From assembly GCA_905235315.1 (NCBI GenBank), contig CAJOLG010000047.1:1-20580 (forward strand): a stretch of DNA of 20,580 nt. The letters run 5' to 3'. This DNA is from an uncultured Solobacterium sp. Lineage in GTDB: Bacteria > Bacillota_I > Bacilli_A > Erysipelotrichales > Erysipelotrichaceae. The stretch's first letter is position 1, and every line of letters begins with the position of its first letter. The translations under genes were made by a program, and so were the position numbers. The notes under the pieces were generated by a model, which was not told where the DNA came from, did not search any database, and was given only the letters and a program-made list of their open reading frames with translations. Below, one piece after another: positions 1-7,719 of this stretch.

Positions 1-26
1 AATGCATGGCTTTTGATTTACCTCGA

Positions 27-1814
27 TCAGGCAATCCGGATGGTAAGAACATTGAGACCGAGAATATTCTGATAACGGATGTCTTCGGCCATGGAATAGA
101 CCATGCGGATCCCGACATTCTTTGTGACATCGGAAGAATCCGCAAGCTCCGCGATCTCCTGCGGGTTGAACGGAACACAGTCGTCCTTGAGACGGAGAAT
201 CACATCCCCTTCTTTATAAACAACCCGGACATCCACCGAATGTTCCTTCCGGTCTTCCGTAAATCCGTGTTCCACGATATTGGATGCCATTTCCTCCAGA
301 AAGAGTCCGGAGAGATAGGATCTCCGCTCATCCAGCCCTTTCTGTCGGCAGAAGGTCTGAACCTGTTCGGCAACCGTCACTACATCCTGGTTATTGCGCA
401 GCGAAATATCCAGCCGGTCTTCGTCCGGTGCGCCGAAGCTGTCCGGCAGCATCAGAAGCTGATCCATGGTTTTCGGCATTCCATGGTTCACCACGGCTGA
501 AAACAGCAGCGGGTAAACAACCGTCACGATTCCGTTGATAATCACGGCCCAGCATGCGCCGGCGATTCCGACCGCCGGAATGAGAAGCAGATAAAACAGA
601 CACGGGCACAGCATTCCGTCGATGATGGAAAGCGAATGAACCAGAATCTGTTTGCCGGAAACCTGGCCGTAGTTCAGCACGACCTGGCAGATCAGACCGA
701 ACGGCATGGTGATCGGAATCAGACGGAAGGTAAGCAGTGCCATATTGTATACCGGATCGGTAATATCCTGGAAATACAGTTTCGTAAACGGAACCGCAAG
801 CAGGATCAGCACTGCCGTCACCGCAATCTGGATCGCCAAACATTTCGTAAGCATGATCCGAATGACATCCTTCAGTGTGGTGCGGTCTTCCTCTCCCCAG
901 CTGACGCTCATCAGCATCCGGCCGACCGCAACCATCCCGAGCGGAATCGACCAGAATATCGCAAGCAGGGCATCGCTTGCCTGAAAGGCAGACATGCCTG
1001 CGGTGCCGGCATACGCCAGCAGCAGGCTGTTCAGAACGAGCCGGCGCACGGTAAGATACAGCGATGAGGTCGCTCCCGGAAACCCGGTTACCGCAATTTC
1101 CGAGAGATCCGGCAGACGGAGTCCGGTGAGTTTGAGTTTCAGAAGCGATTTGCCGGAGAAATAATAGGATAACTCTGCCAGCAGAAAGACCCAGTATCCA
1201 AAGGAGGATGCCAGCGCAAGCCCGAATGCCTGCATATGGAATATCCCGACAAACAGCCAGGTAAGCAGCAGGTTGGTGAGGACAAAGAGGCCGGTTGCGG
1301 CAGAGGAGCGGGAGCCCTGCAGCTCCAGGGACAGGAAGGCGGTCAGCTGGGTGCTCATCATCATCGGCAGAATACCGACAGCGCAGCCGAGCAGATAGCG
1401 GTTGAACACCGCCCGGACTGCCGGATCGGAATTCAGGAACCCCGCAAGATCAAACGTTCCCGTAATGAAGAACAGAACCATTACGATCAGGGAAATCAGC
1501 GTGACCACTGTGATGTCCAGGGAAAAAATCTGCTGGGTGCGTTCCATCTGGTTTCCGCCCATATATTTTCCGCACAGGATCACGGACCCGCTCATTAACA
1601 TGCCTCCGACAGCTCCGAGAAACGAGGTCACCGGCGCATACATTCCGATGGCACTCATAACGTCATTGCCCAGAAGGTTTGACGCAAACAAACTGGAAAT
1701 GATCCCGTTCAGCGCCGGAATTCCCACCAGCAGGATCTGGGCCGGAAGTAAACGAAAAAACAGTTTCGTTATGATACTGTTGTTATTTGATTCAGCTGTC
1801 TGTTTAAGATCCAT
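27..1814 (-). CDS. MATE-family transporter with C-terminal GHKL ATPase (RsbW-like) domain
   Basis: The 595-residue product has about twelve hydrophobic segments over residues 15-445, with the layout of MATE/polysaccharide-flippase transporters, which usually run to about 450 residues. The extra C-terminus (about 465-595) resembles an anti-sigma ATPase: an N-box with E508 and N512, a G1-like stretch with D544 followed by PFNP at 548-551, a weak G2 around G568, and a final strand GLNVLTIRI. It therefore looks like a transporter or flippase in the membrane carrying a cytosolic ATP-binding or partner-binding domain. The substrate cannot be read from the sequence. The ATG has a GGAG site 9 nt upstream and lies 34 nt after the RsbW-like gene, so it is probably the last gene of that operon. 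The G1 glycine is Cys546 and G2 keeps only one glycine, so ATP binding may be weak. Family call is firm; coupling of the two halves is inference. Confidence 0.85.
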   Translation of the reverse strand: MDLKQTAESNNNSIITKLFFRLLPAQILLVGIPALNGIISSLFASNLLGNDVMSAIGMYAPVTSFLGAVGGMLMSGSVILCGKYMGGNQMERTQQIFSLDITVVTLISLIVMVLFFITGTFDLAGFLNSDPAVRAVFNRYLLGCAVGILPMMMSTQLTAFLSLELQGSRSSAATGLFVLTNLLLTWLFVGIFHMQAFGLALASSFGYWVFLLAELSYYFSGKSLLKLKLTGLRLPDLSEIAVTGFPGATSSLYLTVRRLVLNSLLLAYAGTAGMSAFQASDALLAIFWSIPLGMVAVGRMLMSVSWGEEDRTTLKDVIRIMLTKCLAIQIAVTAVLILLAVPFTKLYFQDITDPVYNMALLTFRLIPITMPFGLICQVVLNYGQVSGKQILVHSLSIIDGMLCPCLFYLLLIPAVGIAGACWAVIINGIVTVVYPLLFSAVVNHGMPKTMDQLLMLPDSFGAPDEDRLDISLRNNQDVVTVAEQVQTFCRQKGLDERRSYLSGLFLEEMASNIVEHGFTEDRKEHSVDVRVVYKEGDVILRLKDDCVPFNPQEIAELADSSDVTKNVGIRMVYSMAEDIRYQNILGLNVLTIRIA

Positions 1815-1848
1815 TGCGCTGCACTCCGTTCGATTAAAAAATGAAGCG

Positions 1849-2253
1849 TCAGAGACGCTTCACCAGAGTAAGTATATTTTTCCCGTCCCTGCGTTCGTAA
1901 TGCATTTCATCCATTGACTTTTTGACAAGATATATGCCGAGGCCTCCGATTTTCCGGTCTTCCGCAGAAAGCGTTGTGTCCGGATCTTCTTTGTCAAGCG
2001 GATTGTACGGGATACCGCTGTCAATAAAGGTCAGTTTTAAAATGCCCGGTTCTTCCGTTTCCACACGAATCGTCATTTTGCCGGTACCCGGATTGTATGC
2101 ATACATGCATATGTTTGTGAAAATTTCGTCGACAGCCAGTTCAATCTGCATCCGCGCTGCCATTGGACAGACTGCGTCATCCAGATGAGACGTCACAAAT
2201 TCCGTCACTGCCGCAAGATTCTTCACCGTTGCCTCGAATTCCATCTCTTCCAA
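1849..2253 (-). CDS. RsbW/SpoIIAB-like anti-sigma factor ATPase (serine kinase)
   Basis: This 134-residue protein is a single HATPase_c_2 domain. All GHKL signatures are present: N-box with E43 and N47, G1 box D78-S79-G80 followed by IPYNP, and G2 box GGLG at 103-106. Family members bind a sigma factor or another partner and phosphorylate a serine on a STAS antagonist; two STAS proteins are encoded just upstream. The start is taken as TTG at 2253, because AGGAGG lies 8 nt before it, whereas the ATG three codons later would be 17 nt away. It is in an operon between the STAS gene (77 nt gap) and the MATE-ATPase gene (34 nt gap). No sigma factor is encoded nearby, so its target is unknown; the ATPase-like domains of the neighbouring transporters suggest a non-sigma output, which is inference. 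Confidence 0.88.
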   Translation of the reverse strand: MEEMEFEATVKNLAAVTEFVTSHLDDAVCPMAARMQIELAVDEIFTNICMYAYNPGTGKMTIRVETEEPGILKLTFIDSGIPYNPLDKEDPDTTLSAEDRKIGGLGIYLVKKSMDEMHYERRDGKNILTLVKRL

Positions 2254-2302
2254 GCTGCCTCCCTCCTTTCACACTTTCCAAGTTCTGCACGCAGGTTACA
2301 GT

Positions 2303-2319
2303 GCCGGATCATTTCCGGC
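2303..2319 (-). other. Intra-operon hairpin
   Basis: A perfect 6-bp stem (GCCGGA/TCCGGC) with a 5-nt loop lies in the 77-nt gap between the STAS and RsbW-like genes. No T-run follows it on the minus strand, so it is not an intrinsic terminator. It may be an mRNA processing or stability element that sets the ratio of the two proteins; that is inference. Confidence 0.35.
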
Positions 2320-2330
2320 GGAAGATGCGC

Positions 2331-2630
2331 TTACGCGCTTACGTTCATAATGTCGGAGAATCCGGTAACGTTGAAAATCTCCATGATGGTGTCATTGACA
2401 TTGATGACCTTCATCTCGCCGACCTTCATCATATGTTTCTGGGTAGAAAGAAGAACCCGAAGTCCGGCAGAAGAGATGTATTCCAGATCCTTGAAATCAA
2501 ACGTCAGATTGGTAACTCCGTCAAGTTCCTTCGTAAGTTCTTCTTCAAGCTGGGGAGACGTCATTGTATCAAGACGTCCGCTCAGGACCACTGTAAGGTC
2601 TGTTCCGTTTTTATCCATTTTGATTTCCAT
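2331..2630 (-). CDS. STAS-domain anti-sigma factor antagonist (SpoIIAA/RsbV-like)
   Basis: The 99-residue product is one complete STAS domain. It begins with the beta-strand pattern of RsbV and carries the phosphorylation-site motif YISSAG with S53/S54, followed by the LRVLL helix. In known systems the RsbW kinase phosphorylates this serine, and only the unphosphorylated form sequesters the kinase. An RsbW-like gene is the next gene downstream. The ATG has AGGAGG 8 nt upstream. It lies only 15 nt after the STAS-kinase fusion gene, so the two are probably co-transcribed. No PP2C phosphatase to reset the serine is seen in the window. Confidence 0.9.
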   Translation of the reverse strand: MEIKMDKNGTDLTVVLSGRLDTMTSPQLEEELTKELDGVTNLTFDFKDLEYISSAGLRVLLSTQKHMMKVGEMKVINVNDTIMEIFNVTGFSDIMNVSA

Positions 2631-2645
2631 TTCGAATCCCTCCTC

Positions 2646-3848
2646 TTATATGGCAAGATCATCCAGTTCCGGCAGGTTTTTTGAAAACTCTTCCCGGCAC
2701 ATGGCAATGACCGCGTCTTTGTTTTCTTCACGTACATGCTTCATCACAGAGCAGTAATACATCATTCTCGCGCAGGCCAGCACAACCGCCTTTTTCTTTG
2801 CGGTCTCCAGTTCTTCCGGCCTGTCTTCAAAGTAGTACGCCATGATTTTCTCATAGAGTTCCTTTGTGACATCCGGTGACAGCCCGAAGAAACGGGCGGC
2901 ATCATCTTTGTCGATCCTGGCAAAACCGATATACGGAAGATACATGCCTGCCAGCTCATATACCGTATTGCCGACACAGAGCGTGTCCATATCGATCAGG
3001 AGACTTTCCCCATTCTGAATCATAACGTTCTTGATGTGGAAATCCCCGTGCAGCATATGCGGATCATCCGGAATCGCGCTGATCTTACTGTTGAGAGCTT
3101 CAAACTCCTCGTCCGACATCAGCCCTGACTTTCGGATGATTTCCATCCGGCGGTTGGAGATTTCCTTGCGGGAAGGAAGCGCTCCGGGTTTCGGCACGGT
3201 GGAATGCACGATTTTGAGAAGATCCGCGCTCATCTTCGCGATTTCATCAACACTCTTGACGCCTTCCACAAGCAGATGATGATAGCTGTCTGCGTTCAGC
3301 AGTTCATAGACGGATCCATACCGTCCGTCTTCCACCTGAACCACATCAAACGGAATTGCGGTGGGCACCCCGAGCACGAATGCTGTTCTGGCAAGCTCAC
3401 GCTCCCGTTCGATCTCCGGCAGGGAATCCGGATTGCGGAATACTTTTACAATCGTATCCTCATCATACCGGTATACTACACCGTTGGCGCCTTCTCCGAT
3501 GATTTCGCATCCCGCCACGGAGAGTTTGCGGAAGGCTTTCTGGACTTTCATCATCTCCGAGAATCCGGTGACTTCAAAAACATCATATACTTCCGGCGCC
3601 ACATTGATCAAAGTCAGGTCATCCACGGCTTTCTTGAGGCGGAGAATAATGCGAAGGCCGGCACTCGAGATATATTCGAGATCCGTCGCGTCAATTACAA
3701 TCGACTCCGGGTTTCCGAGATGTTCCTTCACTTCCGCTTCCACTTCCGCCGCATTTCCGGAAGAAATCGAACCATGCGGGATGATCGTCAGTTTTGTGCC
3801 TTCCTGTTTATAGGTGATTTCACATTTGACATTCTGAGACGTTGACAC
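2646..3848 (-). CDS. STAS domain fused to APH/choline-kinase-like phosphotransferase
   Basis: This 400-residue protein has two domains. Residues 1-105 are a STAS domain with the same YISSAGLR motif (S61/S62) as the next gene. Residues 110-395 are an aminoglycoside-phosphotransferase/protein-kinase-like fold: G-loop GEGANG at 118-123, ATP-contacting K135, catalytic HGDFHIKN at 267-274 (D269, N274) and metal-binding D286 in IDMD. All key residues are present, so it should be an active kinase. Its substrate is unknown; it could act on a small molecule or on the partner-switching proteins. The kinase half resembles the APH-like family TIGR02172 (recalled, not searched). The start is GTG at 3848 with GGAGG 7 nt upstream. 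A TATAAT lies just upstream, so it may head its own transcript with STAS, RsbW-like and MATE-ATPase. Confidence 0.85.
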   Translation of the reverse strand: MSTSQNVKCEITYKQEGTKLTIIPHGSISSGNAAEVEAEVKEHLGNPESIVIDATDLEYISSAGLRIILRLKKAVDDLTLINVAPEVYDVFEVTGFSEMMKVQKAFRKLSVAGCEIIGEGANGVVYRYDEDTIVKVFRNPDSLPEIERERELARTAFVLGVPTAIPFDVVQVEDGRYGSVYELLNADSYHHLLVEGVKSVDEIAKMSADLLKIVHSTVPKPGALPSRKEISNRRMEIIRKSGLMSDEEFEALNSKISAIPDDPHMLHGDFHIKNVMIQNGESLLIDMDTLCVGNTVYELAGMYLPYIGFARIDKDDAARFFGLSPDVTKELYEKIMAYYFEDRPEELETAKKKAVVLACARMMYYCSVMKHVREENKDAVIAMCREEFSKNLPELDDLAI

Positions 3849-3889
3849 GAACGCACCTCCGTTAATTTCAATACAGACTATCTTCTCTT

Positions 3890-3895
3890 ATTATA
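3890..3895 (-). promoter_or_regulatory. Putative -10 element for the STAS-kinase operon
   Basis: A consensus TATAAT (minus strand) is preceded by ACAATG and lies about 40 nt before the GTG start, right after the stop codon of the upstream symporter gene. No good -35 is visible at 16-18 bp. The same 12-nt string ACAATGTATAAT precedes the second symporter gene. Confidence 0.5.
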
Positions 3896-3917
3896 CATTG
3901 TTTTGAAAGCGATTCCA

Positions 3918-5543
3918 TCAATCGGTCTTTCGCAGAACATTCTGATTCAGCAGATCCACCTTGGCCGACTCTTTGACCAGCTCCAGCTGCAGCATCGCCA
4001 GATTGAACGCAGATACCGCAAATCCGAGCGTTATATCGGCGACCATTGCCATGGTAAGCGCCTGACGCGGAATGCCGAGCTGGGCAAAAATTGCGGTGTA
4101 GGTAAGCAGGCCGATGCCGGCTACCGGGGGTGTCGCCGCAATCAGGGCGGCGGTGAGCACCACCGCAATGATCATCCATACCGGGGATACCGACACACCG
4201 TAGGCCCCGGCCGCATACAGGGTAATGATCACGCATGCAATACAGCCGGACGGCATGTAAATCACCATGCCGAGCGGAAGCGCATAGTCGGTAAGCTTCT
4301 TACTGATCCCGAACCGTTTTTCGCAGAGAATCTGGTTGTCGCCGAAGGCGGCGTCAACCGATGCGTTGACAAAGGCCGCCCGGAAGGAATCCTTCATTTT
4401 GGAAACAAGCACCCGGATGGGCACATCAAACTGCCGCGAAACCGAGTAAAGCCGGGCAAACAGCACCGCGATACTGATCACAAGATAGATCAGAATCGGC
4501 CGCCATAAGCCGATCAGAATCCGTACCGATCCGTTCCAGATGCCAAGAATCAGCAGGGTGGACACAAAGAACGGCGTGAGGTTGCTGACGCCGCCGGCAA
4601 TCGTCAGCCCGATGGAATCGGCCTGTTCGACCATCGTCCTGAGACCTGCGGTCTGCGCGGAGTTGGTGATCAGGGCATCGCCGATGATGATCGCCATTGT
4701 GATGAGCTGGGGTGAATCGCCTTCGATAAACGGCGTCAGGAAATCATTCGGGATGACGCGGAGCACAAAGTCCAGCAGGCTCGCAAACTGCGTCTTGTCG
4801 AGAACCATCGGCGACAGGCTCATGCCGAGCAGGATATAGGAGACTGCCGCTGCGGCTGCGGTAAACAGAACGGTCTCGATCAGAAAGCGGGTGACCATTT
4901 CCTTGCCGCTTTTGCCAATCGACGGCAGCATCCCGATGCCGCAGATCGCCGTCATTACGGAAAGAAAGATGACCGGCCCCGAGGTTGCGTTCAGAATCCG
5001 CAGGAAGACACTTTCAATCGGGTCAAGCACGGTGCTCAGCACAACCGCGCGCATGGACTGCGGCAGTAAATACCGGCCGGCAAGACCGAGAATCGTGCCG
5101 ATCAGCACCGAAGACATCAGCTCCATCGCCGGATTGCGGTTGAGATTCTGCAAGCGCAGCTGCAGGACATTGAATCCCTTGCGGTAGTTATATACCGGTG
5201 ACATACTGAGGCCGGAGTACAGGTTTTCCGCCCAGTCGCCGAGATCGTTCTCACTGCTTACCAGCGGGTTGTACTGTTCTCCCGGCATTGTCAGGGTGAT
5301 CGTAGGTCTTCCCAAGCGCACATACAGTTCCGCATGCAGGATGGACTCCTCGCCGAAATGATCCTTCCAGCGCAGGATCGCTTCCTCCAGCGAAAACCGC
5401 ACCCGGATGCGGTTTGCCCGCTCCAGTTTGACAGACTGCAGAAAAACACCGATCTTTTCCGACAGCTCATCGATTTTTTCCGGTGTCAGGGGAACCATTT
5501 CATTTATGGGTTCGATCTCGGTTCCGCGGTTCAGCAGTTTCAT
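3918..5543 (-). CDS. SDF-family (dicarboxylate/amino acid:cation symporter-like) transporter with degenerate GHKL-ATPase-like N-terminus
   Basis: The 541-residue protein joins an N-terminal soluble domain (about 1-135) to an SDF (GltP/DctA-like) membrane fold of roughly eight helices plus re-entrant loops. The soluble part follows the HATPase pattern of the RsbW-like protein nearby: an E53-E54 N-box in which the Asn position is R58, a G1-like QYNP at 90-93 lacking the Asp, and a final strand GFNVLQL. It is probably non-catalytic. In the transporter half, the NMDGT motif of glutamate transporters is replaced by YMPSG, and the D and R of the last helix that contact aspartate are G and V, so the substrate may not be a classical one. 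The start is uncertain: ATG 5543 is used, but AAAGGA is 15 nt away and TTG 5567 in frame is possible. It sits 69 nt upstream of the STAS-kinase gene, same strand. Confidence 0.82.
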   Translation of the reverse strand: MKLLNRGTEIEPINEMVPLTPEKIDELSEKIGVFLQSVKLERANRIRVRFSLEEAILRWKDHFGEESILHAELYVRLGRPTITLTMPGEQYNPLVSSENDLGDWAENLYSGLSMSPVYNYRKGFNVLQLRLQNLNRNPAMELMSSVLIGTILGLAGRYLLPQSMRAVVLSTVLDPIESVFLRILNATSGPVIFLSVMTAICGIGMLPSIGKSGKEMVTRFLIETVLFTAAAAAVSYILLGMSLSPMVLDKTQFASLLDFVLRVIPNDFLTPFIEGDSPQLITMAIIIGDALITNSAQTAGLRTMVEQADSIGLTIAGGVSNLTPFFVSTLLILGIWNGSVRILIGLWRPILIYLVISIAVLFARLYSVSRQFDVPIRVLVSKMKDSFRAAFVNASVDAAFGDNQILCEKRFGISKKLTDYALPLGMVIYMPSGCIACVIITLYAAGAYGVSVSPVWMIIAVVLTAALIAATPPVAGIGLLTYTAIFAQLGIPRQALTMAMVADITLGFAVSAFNLAMLQLELVKESAKVDLLNQNVLRKTD

Positions 5544-5585
5544 GTTTGTCAGCCGATTTCCTTTCAAAAACTGTAATACCTTAAA

Positions 5586-5591
5586 ATTATA
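5586..5591 (-). promoter_or_regulatory. Putative -10 element for the first symporter gene
   Basis: TATAAT on the minus strand in an AT-rich stretch about 43 nt before the ATG at 5543. No convincing -35 is seen, and a perfect inverted repeat lies just upstream, where an activator or repressor could bind. Confidence 0.4.
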
Positions 5592-5617
5592 TTATTTATT
5601 TTCGTACCCGCACAGAA

Positions 5618-5638
5618 AAACCTGCGCCATGCAGGTTT
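5618..5638. repeat. 21-bp inverted repeat in a divergent intergenic region
   Basis: AAACCTGC and GCAGGTTT form a perfect 8-bp inverted repeat around a 5-nt centre, between the divergent symporter (-) and LTA synthase-like (+) genes. No gene ends here, so a terminator is not needed. An operator-like role is inferred. A shorter palindrome, GAACGTTC, lies slightly to the right. Confidence 0.4.
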
Positions 5639-5716
5639 GCGGTTTTTGGAACGTTCTTTTCCGGGAAGATCATTTTTCGCGTACCGCATCCGGAATCTTT
5701 ATGTAAAATAAATGAG

Positions 5717-7666
5717 ATGAAATCCAAGAAAGATTTATTCTGCCTCCTGCTCGCAGAACTTGCACTGATGTTTCTTGCGGCAGAATTCATATTCCGGCTG
5801 CTTACCTTTCCGAACCTGTTCAACAGCTCCTTTGACCGTATCACAATGTATACCTTCTCTGCCGCGCTCTTCTTCGCATGGCTGTTTTCCCTTCTGCCGG
5901 TAAAGGCCGCAAAGTTCTTCACTGCGCTGGCCGGGGTCTTCTTCGGCGCATATACCATTACTCAGCTTCAGTTTATGAACTTCTACGGCTCGTATATGTC
6001 GGTGCGTGCCAGCCTGGACGGGGCCGGACGCATCGCAGAGTTTGCGGGGCAGTTCATCAGCCTGATCAAGCCGGTTTACTGGACCGCGCTCATTGTTCCG
6101 GCAATCGTGATCGTGGTCAACTTCTTTGTGAAAGTACAGCGCAGTTCCCCGAAGAAAACGTTTCTCGTCACCCTGTGCGGCTGTCTGCTGATGGAGGGTG
6201 CCGCCTTCCGCAATCTGAGCCAGACCGAGTATGTTTCGCTTTATCTTCATCCCCGTTTTATTGACCGCGCCATCCGGGAGTTCGGCCTCGGCCGGTTTCT
6301 TCTGCTGGATCTCATCTCGCTCGGAACCGGATCTTCTTCCTCCGAGCTGATCCTGCCGGAGAGCACGCCGGAACCGACGGAAACCCCGGAACCGGAAATC
6401 ACCGCGGAGCCGGTGATCACCCGCCGGGATACGATCGATGACACCGCATGGAAAGCCCTGGCGGAGGCGGAAACCGACGAGGAGATCCGCACGATCGACA
6501 ATTATCTGATGAACCGGAAGGTGACGGACTTCAATGAGATGACCGGTGCACTGCGTGACTGGAACGTAGTCTATATCATGATCGAGGCATTTGACTATAT
6601 GGCCATCGACCCGGAACTCACACCGACCTTGTATCGGATGAAGGAAGAAGGCTGGGACTTCACGCATCACTACACGCCGAAGTTCTCCTGCGCAACCGGG
6701 GAAAGTGAATTTGTCTCGGAGGTCTCGCTTGTGCCGCTCTCAGATGTATGCACGCCCAACCAGTATGCCGCAAACGAATGGCCGAGCAGTATCTTCAGTG
6801 TATTCCGCAATGCCGGATATTATTCCACCGCCTATCACAACTGGAAAGATGAGTTCTATGACCGCCGCATTCTGTATTCCCACAGCGGATGCGAAGCGTA
6901 TCTGAACTATGATGATCTGAAGTATGCACAAATCTGGGGATGGCAGTCTGACCTTGAAATGATGGAGCTGACCGTCCCGTACTGGATCGATCAGGATAAA
7001 TTCTTCACCCTCTACGTTACCAGCAGCACCCACTTCCCCTACGACGAAGGAAGTGAGCTCGGCAACCGGTATCTGAATGAAATCAACGAAGTTCACCCGG
7101 AGTATCCGATTGAAGTAAAACGCTATCTGTCCAAATCCATCGAGCTGGATAAATCCATGGCCTATCTGATGGATCAGCTTGCGGAAGCCGGAAAACTGGA
7201 CAACACCCTGCTCGTGCTCTTCGCCGATCATCATCCGCTCGAGACCCCGCTTCAGACCCTGGCGGATTACGGCGGCGCAGAAGTCGACCGGCTCAACGGC
7301 TTTGATGAAGACCGCACCCCGCTCATCTTCTATTCCCCGAATCTCGGCGCACAGAAACTGGACCGGGTCAACAGCACCTTCGATATCCTGCCGACCGTAC
7401 TGAATCTCATCGGCCTGAACTATGACCCGCGGCTCTATGTCGGAAATGACTACTTCGATGAAGCCTCAAAGCTGGTGATCTTCCCCAACGGAAGCTGGAT
7501 CACCGATGACGGCGCGTATTATGCATCGAACGATACCCATGATGAAACCCTGAGCGACGCGGAAGTTGCCCGCCGCAATACGGAAGTCAACAATCTCTTC
7601 TCTGTCTGCCGTATGATCTACCGCAGGAATTACTTTGCCCTGCGGCCAACGATTCCGTTTCCCTGA
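5717..7666 (+). CDS. LTA synthase family phosphoglycerol transferase (sulfatase fold)
   Basis: The 649-residue product has an N-terminal membrane domain (about 7-205, some five helices), a Pro/Glu/Thr-rich linker (215-232) and an extracellular sulfatase-fold domain (about 283-600). Active-site features of LtaS-type enzymes are present: metal ligand E290 in IMIEAFD, the presumed catalytic T327 in CATGESEF, H439 in STHFPY, and D504-H505 in FADHHP. Such enzymes transfer glycerol phosphate from phosphatidylglycerol onto a glycolipid or another acceptor outside the membrane. Whether it makes lipoteichoic acid or modifies another polymer cannot be told. The ATG has no clear Shine-Dalgarno; only TAAAAT lies 7 nt upstream, so a leaderless start is possible. 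It converges on glmS across a shared terminator. Confidence 0.88.
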   Translation: MKSKKDLFCLLLAELALMFLAAEFIFRLLTFPNLFNSSFDRITMYTFSAALFFAWLFSLLPVKAAKFFTALAGVFFGAYTITQLQFMNFYGSYMSVRASLDGAGRIAEFAGQFISLIKPVYWTALIVPAIVIVVNFFVKVQRSSPKKTFLVTLCGCLLMEGAAFRNLSQTEYVSLYLHPRFIDRAIREFGLGRFLLLDLISLGTGSSSSELILPESTPEPTETPEPEITAEPVITRRDTIDDTAWKALAEAETDEEIRTIDNYLMNRKVTDFNEMTGALRDWNVVYIMIEAFDYMAIDPELTPTLYRMKEEGWDFTHHYTPKFSCATGESEFVSEVSLVPLSDVCTPNQYAANEWPSSIFSVFRNAGYYSTAYHNWKDEFYDRRILYSHSGCEAYLNYDDLKYAQIWGWQSDLEMMELTVPYWIDQDKFFTLYVTSSTHFPYDEGSELGNRYLNEINEVHPEYPIEVKRYLSKSIELDKSMAYLMDQLAEAGKLDNTLLVLFADHHPLETPLQTLADYGGAEVDRLNGFDEDRTPLIFYSPNLGAQKLDRVNSTFDILPTVLNLIGLNYDPRLYVGNDYFDEASKLVIFPNGSWITDDGAYYASNDTHDETLSDAEVARRNTEVNNLFSVCRMIYRRNYFALRPTIPFP

Positions 7667-7680
7667 TCAATTGCGAAATC

Positions 7681-7712
7681 AAAGCCCGAGGATACACACA
7701 TCTTCGGGCTTT
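7681..7712. terminator. Bidirectional terminator between the LTA synthase-like gene and glmS
   Basis: A 9-bp stem (AAAGCCCGA/TCGGGCTTT) with a 14-nt loop lies between the convergent stops at 7666 and 7720. A-rich and T-rich flanks on both sides let it work in either direction. Confidence 0.85.
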
Positions 7713-7719
7713 TCTTCGG

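Noticed and set aside
6..500. Plus-strand open frame of 164 codons at the left edge
   Set aside because: It lies antisense to the 3' half of the MATE-ATPase gene and has no recognisable domain or ribosome site; a shadow frame.
5735..6670. Minus-strand open frame of 311 codons
   Set aside because: It is antisense to the clearly coding LTA synthase-like gene, and its composition is rich in His, Arg and Gln as expected of a shadow frame.
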